Below, one piece after another: positions 53,903 through 60,237 of a stretch of 62,757 bases of DNA. Position 1 is the first letter of the stretch; every line of letters starts with the position of its first letter. The stretch lies in contig DASWAT010000153.1 of NCBI GenBank assembly GCA_036390995.1, positions 1 to 62,757 on the forward strand, in the 5' to 3' direction. The notes below the pieces were generated by a model. The model ran no database searches and had not been told where the DNA came from. It saw only the letters and a list, made by a program, of their open reading frames with translations. The translations under genes were made by a program, and so were the position numbers. This stretch comes from DASQQQ01 sp036390995. GTDB taxonomy: Bacteria > Actinomycetota > UBA4738 > HRBIN12.

Positions 53903-55516
53903 ATGGCGAACCGGTACGACGCGATCGTGGTGGGAGGCGGCCACAACGGGCTGGTCGGGGCCGCCTACCTGGCGAAGGCGGGCGCCCGCGTGGTCGTCTG
54001 CGAGGCCCGAGGCAAGGTCGGGGGAGCCGCGGCCACCGACCGGCCGTGGCCCGATCACCCAGAGTTCAAGGTCACGACGCTCAGCTACGTGATGAGCCTC
54101 ATGCCCAACACGATCGTCCGCGACCTGCAGCTCGAGCGGCACGGATACCGGGTGCATCCGGTGGGGCCGTACGTGGTGCCGTTCCCGGACGGGCGGGTGA
54201 TGATCGAGTACGACGACCCCGGGCAGAACCACGCCGAGTTCGCCAAGTTCTCCGCGCGGGACGCAGATGCGCTCGAGCGATGGGACGCCTGGATGGGCGG
54301 TCTGGCCGAGGTGCTCGGGCCGCTCCTCATGAGTACCCCCCCGCAGGTGGGGTCGAAGCGTCCCTCGGACCTGTGGGAACAGCTCCGGCTGGCCTGGAAG
54401 CTCCGGGGCCTGGACGTGCGGACGGTGGGCGAAGTCACCCGCCTGATGACGATGTCAGTGGCCGACCTTCTCGACCGGTTCTTCGAGTCCGAGGAGGTCC
54501 GTGCCGTGATGGCGATCAACGGCCTCATCGGGACCTGGGCCGGGCCCCTCGAGCCGGGAACCGGCTATGTGATGGTGCACCACTCGATCGGCGGCGTCGG
54601 CGAGGGCACGCTCGGGTCCTGGGGTGTGCCCGAGGGCGGTATGGGCGCAGTGGCCGACGCGATCGAGGCGAGCGCGCGCTCGTTCGGCGCCGAGATCCGG
54701 ACGAACGCCCGTGTGGACCGCATCCTGATCCGTGGTGGCCGTGTCACCGGGGTGGCCCTCGCCGGCGGCGACGAGCTCGATGCCCCGATCGTGGTCACCG
54801 CCTGTCACCCGCAGATCACGTTCCTGCGTCAGATCGATCGGTCCGAGCTGCCACCGGAGTTCGTGCATGACATCGAGCACTGGTCCAGCCGCTCCGGCGT
54901 GGTGAAGATCAACCTTGCGGTCACGAAGCTGCCGAAGCTCGCCGGGCTGCCCGAGTGGACCGACTTCAGCGGCGGGTTCGAGATCGCGCCGTCCGTCGAG
55001 GAGCTCGAGACCGCGTTCGAGGAGGCTCGGCACGGGCGGGCGGCCACAAGGCCGTTCTCCGACGGGGTCATCCCGACGACGCTCGATCCCTCGCTGGCGC
55101 CGCCGGGCGCGCACGTCGTCTCCCTGTTCACGCAGTGGGTGCCCCACACGTGGTCGGAGGAGCCGCACCGGGAAGAGCTCGAGGCCTACGCCGACCGTGT
55201 CGTCGACGCCTACGAAGCCGCGGCGCCGGGGTTCCGGGAGTCGATCGTGGCCCGGCAGGTGATCGGGCCGTACGACATGGAGCAGGAGTGGGGTCTCATC
55301 GGCGGCAACATCTTCCACGGCGAGCTTTCGGCCGACCAGCTGTTCCACATGCGGCCGGCCCCCGGCTATGCCGACTACCGAACGCCGATCGCCGGGCTGT
55401 ACCAGTGCTCGAGCGCTACCCATGCCGGCGGGGGGGTCTGCGGGATCCCCGCGTACAACTGCGTCCGAGAGATCGGGAGGGACCGAAGGCGAACCCGGAA
55501 ACGGAGGGCTCGATGA
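53903..55516 (+). CDS. Phytoene-desaturase-like FAD-dependent oxidoreductase
   Basis: 537 residues. The N-terminus carries the FAD-binding motif VVGGGHNGLVGAAYLAKAGA and VCEARGKVGGAA, and the C-terminus the closing GGNIFHGELSADQLF and PIAGLYQCSSATHAGGG typical of the CrtI/pyridine nucleotide-disulfide-related desaturase group. Members oxidise or isomerise carotenoids, retinoids or other hydrophobic substrates. No carotenoid gene is nearby; instead two DmdA-like genes follow, the first with a four-base overlap (ATGA). AGGAGGGG precedes the ATG. The substrate is unknown. Confidence 0.85.
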   Translation: MANRYDAIVVGGGHNGLVGAAYLAKAGARVVVCEARGKVGGAAATDRPWPDHPEFKVTTLSYVMSLMPNTIVRDLQLERHGYRVHPVGPYVVPFPDGRVMIEYDDPGQNHAEFAKFSARDADALERWDAWMGGLAEVLGPLLMSTPPQVGSKRPSDLWEQLRLAWKLRGLDVRTVGEVTRLMTMSVADLLDRFFESEEVRAVMAINGLIGTWAGPLEPGTGYVMVHHSIGGVGEGTLGSWGVPEGGMGAVADAIEASARSFGAEIRTNARVDRILIRGGRVTGVALAGGDELDAPIVVTACHPQITFLRQIDRSELPPEFVHDIEHWSSRSGVVKINLAVTKLPKLAGLPEWTDFSGGFEIAPSVEELETAFEEARHGRAATRPFSDGVIPTTLDPSLAPPGAHVVSLFTQWVPHTWSEEPHREELEAYADRVVDAYEAAAPGFRESIVARQVIGPYDMEQEWGLIGGNIFHGELSADQLFHMRPAPGYADYRTPIAGLYQCSSATHAGGGVCGIPAYNCVREIGRDRRRTRKRRAR

Positions 55517-56661
55517 CGAGGGAGCCGTACTCGTTCACGTTCTACGTTGCGTCGTGGTACCGCAAGTCGCCGTACTGGCAGCGGACGGTCGAGGCGGGGT
55601 GCACCAGCTGGGACCTCTACAACCACATGCTGATCCCCACCCTCTACGACGACGACGAGAAGGAGTACTGGCACCTGCTCGAGCACGTGACCCTGTGGGA
55701 CGTCGCCGTGGAGCGGCAGGTCGAGATCACGGGACCCGACGCGGAGCGGTTCACGCAGCTGCTCACGTGCCGCGACCTGTCGCGCTGCGAGGTCCTGCAG
55801 TGCAAGTACGCGCCGATCGTCGCCCCCGATGGCGGGATCGTGAACGATCCGATCCTGCTCAGGCTTGGTCCGAGCCGCTTCTGGCTCTCGTTGGCCGATT
55901 CCGATGCGCTCCTGTACGCGAAGGGAGTGCAGGCGTTCGCAGGGATGGACGTCCAGCTCCGCGAGCCGGACGTCTCGCCGCTGCAGGTCCAGGGACCGAA
56001 AAGCAGATACGTGATCAGGGATCTGTTCGGCGAGGAGGTGTCCGGCCTCCGCTACTACCGTTGCTGGGAGGGCTCGCTCGACGACATCCCGGTCGTGGTC
56101 TCGCGGACCGGGTGGACCGGTGAGGTCGGCTACGAGATCTACCTCATGGACGGCTCGCGCGGTCTCGAGCTCTGGGACCGGGTGATGGCCGCGGGTGAGC
56201 CGTACCGGATCCGCGCCATCGGCCCGAGCGACCAGCGGCGCCTGGAGGCGGGGATCTTCAACTACGGGAACGACATCGGGATCGAGGACACGCCCCTGCA
56301 CGTCACGGGGATGGAGCGACTCGTCGAGCTCTCGGCCGACTTCATCGGGAGGGAAGCGCTCCAGAGGGTGGCCGCCGAGGGCGTGGATCGCAAGCTCGTC
56401 GGGGTGGAGATCGGCGGCGAGCCGTTCCGGATGTGGCTTGAGGACTTCTGGCCGGCGCGGAGGGACGGGAAGGTCGTTGGCAGACTCACCAGCGCCAGCC
56501 ACTCGTTCCGCCTGAAGAAGAACATCGGATACGCGTGGGTGCCGATCGAGCTGGCCGAGCCGGGCAACGAGCTCGAGCTCGTCTCACCGGATGGACCCGT
56601 GCCCGCCGTCACCGCGGCCCTTCCCTTCCTCGACCCCCGCAAGGAGATCCCCATCTCGTAG
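55513..56661 (+). CDS. DmdA-like protein of the GcvT superfamily, copy A
   Basis: 382 residues. The sequence follows the dimethylsulfoniopropionate demethylase DmdA pattern more closely than the glycine-cleavage T protein: LYNHMLIPTLYDDD, HVTLWDVAVERQVEITGPDA, GGIVNDPILLRL (Asn-Asp where T proteins have Asp-Asp), FWLSLADSDALL and VSPLQVQGPKS. DmdA moves a methyl group to tetrahydrofolate. The true substrate here is unknown. GGAGG lies before the ATG, which overlaps the FAD enzyme stop. A close paralogue follows at 57259. Confidence 0.85.
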   Translation: MTREPYSFTFYVASWYRKSPYWQRTVEAGCTSWDLYNHMLIPTLYDDDEKEYWHLLEHVTLWDVAVERQVEITGPDAERFTQLLTCRDLSRCEVLQCKYAPIVAPDGGIVNDPILLRLGPSRFWLSLADSDALLYAKGVQAFAGMDVQLREPDVSPLQVQGPKSRYVIRDLFGEEVSGLRYYRCWEGSLDDIPVVVSRTGWTGEVGYEIYLMDGSRGLELWDRVMAAGEPYRIRAIGPSDQRRLEAGIFNYGNDIGIEDTPLHVTGMERLVELSADFIGREALQRVAAEGVDRKLVGVEIGGEPFRMWLEDFWPARRDGKVVGRLTSASHSFRLKKNIGYAWVPIELAEPGNELELVSPDGPVPAVTAALPFLDPRKEIPIS

Positions 56662-56700
56662 CGGCGAGACGGCCGCCGCCCGCCGCGGCATGATGGAGGG

Positions 56701-57243
56701 GTGGACAGCTTGCGCGGTCATCTGCTGATCGCCGGCGCGGGTCTGTGGGACCCCAACTTCCGGCGGAGCGTCGTGTTGGTGGGCCACCACGACGAGGACG
56801 GGGCCGTTGGCGTGGTGCTGAATCGGGTGACGGAGGTGGCGGTGAACGTCGCCGTGCCCCCGCTCGCGGAGCTCGTGGAGCCGGGCGAGCGACTGTTCAT
56901 CGGGGGCCCGGTCCAGCCGCGGTCGGCGGTGGTCGTGGCGGACTTCGAGGACCCGGAACGAGCCGACGTGCTGGCGCTCGGTACGATCGGGTTCCTCCCG
57001 GAGGAGGTTGGACCGGACCAGGTCGGCGGGATCCGACGGGCACGGGTGTTCGCCGGCTACGCCGGGTGGGGGCCGGGCCAGCTCGAGGCCGAGCTCGAGG
57101 AAGACTCCTGGATCGTCGAGCCGGCCCGGGAGGACGACGTGTTCACGCCGGAGCCGGAGCATCTGTGGGGCGGCGTCCTGAAGCGCAAGGGTCCGGCGTT
57201 CGATCTGCTGCGTTCGATGCCGGACGATCCGTCGACGAACTGA
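56701..57243 (+). CDS. YqgE/AlgH (UPF0301) family protein
   Basis: 180 residues of the conserved but poorly understood AlgH/YqgE group: SLRGHLLIAGAGLWDPNFRRSV, the HHDEDGAVGVVLNR stretch, LFIGGPVQ and FAGYAGWGPGQLEAELEE. In proteobacteria the name AlgH comes from an alginate-regulation phenotype, but the molecular role is unknown. GTG start with GGAGGGG almost touching it. It lies between the two DmdA-like genes, 40 bases after one and 16 before the other. Confidence 0.92.
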   Translation: MDSLRGHLLIAGAGLWDPNFRRSVVLVGHHDEDGAVGVVLNRVTEVAVNVAVPPLAELVEPGERLFIGGPVQPRSAVVVADFEDPERADVLALGTIGFLPEEVGPDQVGGIRRARVFAGYAGWGPGQLEAELEEDSWIVEPAREDDVFTPEPEHLWGGVLKRKGPAFDLLRSMPDDPSTN

Positions 57244-57258
57244 CCGAGGAGGTTCCGG

Positions 57259-58413
57259 ATGGCATCCGAGACGTTCACGTTCTACGTCCAGCCCTGGTAT
57301 CGCAAGTCGCCTTACTACGAAGCCACGAAGCGGCACGGCTGCAGGAGCTGGGGGCTGTACAACCACATGCTGTTGCCCACGCTCTACGACGACCCTGTCA
57401 CCGAGTACCGGGCGCTGCTCTCCGACGTCACCGTCTGGGACGTGGCCGTGGAGCGCTGCGTCGAGATCGTTGGACCCGACGCGTTCGAGCTCACGAACCT
57501 CGTGACGTGTCGCGACCTCACGAAGGTGGACGTGTGGCAGTGCCGGTACGTGCTGCTCACGACCCACTGGGGAGGCATCGTGAACGACCCCGTGCTGCTC
57601 CGCCTGGCCGAAGGTCGGTTCTGGCTGGCCCTGGCCGACTCCGACGCGCTGCTGTACGTGGCCGGCGTCGCCGCCGGAGCGGGCATGGACGTCGAGATAC
57701 GAGAGGCCGATGTCGCGCCGATGCAGGTCCAGGGCCCGAAGAGCAAGGACGTGGTCGGAGCCCTCTTCGGTGATCGGGTCCGCGACCTCGGCTACTACTG
57801 GTGCACGGAGGCCGAGGTCGACGGCATCCCGGTGGTGGTCTCCCGCACCGGCTGGACGGGCGAGGTGGGCTACGAGATCTACCTGCGGGACACGTCGCGC
57901 GGCGACGACCTGTTCGAGCGCGTGATGGCGGCGGGCGAGCCGTACCGGATCCGCGTGATCGCCCCAAGCGAAGCCCGGCGGATCGAGGCCGGGATCTTCA
58001 ACTACGGCTCGGACATCCGGCCCGAGGACACGCCGTTCCACGTGACCGGGCTGGAGAAGTACGTGGAGCTGGATCAGGAGCAGGACTTCGTGGGCAAGGC
58101 CGCCCTGGCCCGGATCGCCCTGGAGGGCGTCGACCGGAAGCTGGTCGGTGTCGAGATCGGCGGCGAGCCCATGACCGAGGAGGGCGCCCTGAACGACTTC
58201 TGGCCGGTGGTCGCCGACGGTGGCCAGGTGGGACGGGTGACGGCCGGAGCTTGGTCACCTCGCCTGGAGAAGAACGTCGGCTACGCGTGGGTGCCGATCG
58301 CGCTTGCCGAGGTCGGGACGGGGCTGCAGGTCGAGGGCCCGCAGGGCGCGCGCCCGGCCACGGTCCATCCGCTGCCGTTCGTCGATCCGGCGAAGGACAT
58401 CCCCAAGTCGTAG
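57259..58413 (+). CDS. DmdA-like protein of the GcvT superfamily, copy B
   Basis: 384 residues, clearly paralogous to the protein at 55513 along its full length. It shares FTFYV-x2-WYRKSPY at the N-terminus, LYNHMLLPTLYDD, VTVWDVAVERCVEIVGPDA, GGIVNDPVLLRL, FWLALADSDALL, VAPMQVQGPKSKDV and RTGWTGEVGYEIYL. The same Asn-Asp replaces the Asp-Asp of T proteins. Two such proteins in one operon could form a heteromer or act on successive methyl groups (inference). GAGGAGG precedes the ATG. Confidence 0.85.
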   Translation: MASETFTFYVQPWYRKSPYYEATKRHGCRSWGLYNHMLLPTLYDDPVTEYRALLSDVTVWDVAVERCVEIVGPDAFELTNLVTCRDLTKVDVWQCRYVLLTTHWGGIVNDPVLLRLAEGRFWLALADSDALLYVAGVAAGAGMDVEIREADVAPMQVQGPKSKDVVGALFGDRVRDLGYYWCTEAEVDGIPVVVSRTGWTGEVGYEIYLRDTSRGDDLFERVMAAGEPYRIRVIAPSEARRIEAGIFNYGSDIRPEDTPFHVTGLEKYVELDQEQDFVGKAALARIALEGVDRKLVGVEIGGEPMTEEGALNDFWPVVADGGQVGRVTAGAWSPRLEKNVGYAWVPIALAEVGTGLQVEGPQGARPATVHPLPFVDPAKDIPKS

Positions 58414-58418
58414 CGGGG

Positions 58419-58424
58419 TAGGCT
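58419..58424 (+). promoter_or_regulatory. Putative -10 box of the methyltransferase gene
   Basis: TAGGCT, eleven bases before ATG 58436, with no ribosome-binding site between; near-leaderless. It lies six bases after the copy B stop codon. Confidence 0.42.
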
Positions 58425-58435
58425 CCCGGTTCGAG

Positions 58436-59218
58436 ATGCCCTCCTCAGATTCCGTCGCGTTCGACCGCGCCGCCGAGTACTACGACCGCACGCGCGGCAC
58501 GACGGCGGAACACGATCTTCGGACCACACGGCTGCTGGCCGGGGAGCTACGGGGGCGCGGTCGGGTCCTGGAGGTGGGGGTGGGGACCGGCCAGGTCTCG
58601 CTCCCGCTGCATGCCGAGGGGATCGCGATGATGGGGATCGACCTGTCTCGCGCGATGCTCGCCAAGCTCGTCGAGAAGGCGGGCGGCACGCCGCCGTTCC
58701 CGCTCGTCCGAGCCGACGCCGTCGGGATGCCGTTCGGGGACGACCGCTTCGGCGCCTGCGTGCTCCGCTGGGTGCTCCACCTCATCCCGGACTGGCGAGA
58801 GGCCCTTCGCGAGACCGCACGGGTGGTGCGGCCGGGCGGGCTGCTCCTGATCCTGCTCGGCGGCATCGAGGGTCCCTGGGAGGACGTGCGCCGACGCGTC
58901 GGCCGGGAGGCGGGGCATCCGGTGGACGCGGTCGGGTTGGGGTGGGGCCGGTACGACCTGCTCGACGATGCCTTGGCCGAGCTCGGGGCCGCCCGTAGGG
59001 AACTGCCGCCCATCTTGGTTGCGAACGACGAGCCGCTGGGAGCGTTCATCGACGCCGTCGAACGGAACCTCTTCTCTTGGACCTGGCCGATCCCCGAAGA
59101 CGCGCGCCTGGCCGCCCTGCCCGCCGTGCGGCAGTGGGCGACGGAACGGTTCGGCCCCCTCGACCGCGTGGTCGAGTACGAGTTCGAGGTCGTCTGGCGC
59201 GCCTACGACCTGCCGTAG
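58436..59218 (+). CDS. SAM-dependent class I methyltransferase
   Basis: 260 residues with the Rossmann-type methyltransferase fold. Motif I VLEVGVGTGQVSLPL, then GIDLSRAMLAKLVEKAG (acidic residue binding the ribose), LVRADAVGMPFGDDRFGAC and VVRPGGLLLILLGG. The ubiquinone/menaquinone-type (UbiE-like) methyltransferases are the nearest pattern, but the acceptor is unknown. It follows the DmdA-like operon closely and may belong to the same pathway, or be independent given its own -10 box. Confidence 0.85.
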   Translation: MPSSDSVAFDRAAEYYDRTRGTTAEHDLRTTRLLAGELRGRGRVLEVGVGTGQVSLPLHAEGIAMMGIDLSRAMLAKLVEKAGGTPPFPLVRADAVGMPFGDDRFGACVLRWVLHLIPDWREALRETARVVRPGGLLLILLGGIEGPWEDVRRRVGREAGHPVDAVGLGWGRYDLLDDALAELGAARRELPPILVANDEPLGAFIDAVERNLFSWTWPIPEDARLAALPAVRQWATERFGPLDRVVEYEFEVVWRAYDLP

Positions 59219-59246
59219 GGCCCCGCGCCCGGTCCCTTCCACCGGA

Positions 59247-59252
59247 TATCCT
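59247..59252 (+). promoter_or_regulatory. Putative -10 box of ilvE
   Basis: TATCCT; transcription would begin near 59259, exactly where a strong inverted repeat starts. Confidence 0.48.
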
Positions 59253-59258
59253 GTGGCT

Positions 59259-59285
59259 GGCCGGTTCCCCCGGGGTCAACCGGCC
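59259..59285 (+). promoter_or_regulatory. Hairpin at the 5' end of the ilvE leader
   Basis: GGCCGGTT ... AACCGGCC, perfect 8-bp arms around an 11-base loop that itself holds CCCC-C-GGGG. It would form at the extreme 5' end of the mRNA, ten bases before the AAGGGAGG ribosome-binding site. It may stabilise the message or be an operator. Confidence 0.5.
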
Positions 59286-59306
59286 CGAACCTCGAAGGGA
59301 GGCCTG

Positions 59307-60230
59307 ATGCCGATCACGCCGGTCGAGAAGATCTGGATGGACGGGGAGCTGGTGGACTGGGGCGACGCGAAGATCCACGTGCTATCCCACGCGGTGCACT
59401 ACGGCAGCGGCGTGTTCGAGGGCATCCGGTGCTACGAGACGAGGTCCGGCCCCGCCGTGTGGCACCTCGACGAGCACGTGAAGCGCCTGTTCCGCTCGGC
59501 CAAGCTCTACCACATGGACGTCCCGTACTCACACGAGGCCGTCGCCGAGGCCGTCAAGGAGACGGTCCGCGCGAACGGGCTCTCCTCCTGCTACATCCGC
59601 CCGCTGGTCTTCCGAGGGTACGGCGAGATGGGCGTGAACCCGCTGAACGCGCCGGTGAACGTGGTCGTCGCGGTGTGGCCGTGGGGGGCCTACCTCGGCG
59701 AGGACGCGCTCGAGCGCGGCGTGCGGGTGAAGATCTCGTCCTGGAAGCGCAACGACCAGAACTCGCTCCCCTCGGCGGCGAAGGCCACCGGGCAGTACAT
59801 CAACGGCGTCCTGGCGAAGGTCGAGTCCCTGAAGGCAGGCTACGACGAGGCCATCATGCTGAACCAGGGCGGGTTCGTCACCGACGGCTCTGGGGAGAAC
59901 GTGTTCGTGGTCCGGAACGGCGTCCTCACGACACCGCCGATCTCGGCCGGCTGTCTGGACGGCATCACCCGAGCCACCGTGATGACGTTCGCGGCGGACC
60001 TCGGCCACGAGGTGCGCGAGGCGAACCTCACCAGGACCGACCTGTACAACGCCGACGAGGCGTTCTTCACCGGAACGGCCGCCGAGATCACCCCGATCCG
60101 CGAGGTGGACGACCGGTCGGTGGGCGAGGGGATGCGGGGGCCGATCACGAAGGAGATCCAGGGCACCTTCTTCGCCGCCACGAAGGGCGAGATCGAGAAG
60201 TACGCCTCCTGGCTGACCCGGGTGGCATAG
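59307..60230 (+). CDS. ilvE: Branched-chain amino acid aminotransferase
   Basis: 307-residue class IV PLP enzyme that makes or degrades leucine, isoleucine and valine. The PLP lysine is in SAAKATGQYINGVLAK. Other marks are VHYGSGVFEGIRCYET, a substrate-site region CYIRPLVFRGYGEMG, and GENVFVVRNGVLTTPP followed by GITRATVM. Length and motifs fit the single-domain bacterial IlvE. ATG 59307 has AAGGGAGG five bases upstream. Its product chain could feed isobutyryl-CoA toward the mutase at 18409 through a dehydrogenase not seen here (inference). Confidence 0.95.
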   Translation: MPITPVEKIWMDGELVDWGDAKIHVLSHAVHYGSGVFEGIRCYETRSGPAVWHLDEHVKRLFRSAKLYHMDVPYSHEAVAEAVKETVRANGLSSCYIRPLVFRGYGEMGVNPLNAPVNVVVAVWPWGAYLGEDALERGVRVKISSWKRNDQNSLPSAAKATGQYINGVLAKVESLKAGYDEAIMLNQGGFVTDGSGENVFVVRNGVLTTPPISAGCLDGITRATVMTFAADLGHEVREANLTRTDLYNADEAFFTGTAAEITPIREVDDRSVGEGMRGPITKEIQGTFFAATKGEIEKYASWLTRVA

Positions 60231-60237
60231 GCCGCAG

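Noticed and set aside
55513..58413. Glycine cleavage system T proteins
   Set aside because: No gcvH or gcvP is nearby, and the motifs (NDP in place of DD, ADSDALL, LYNHMLxPT) follow DmdA.
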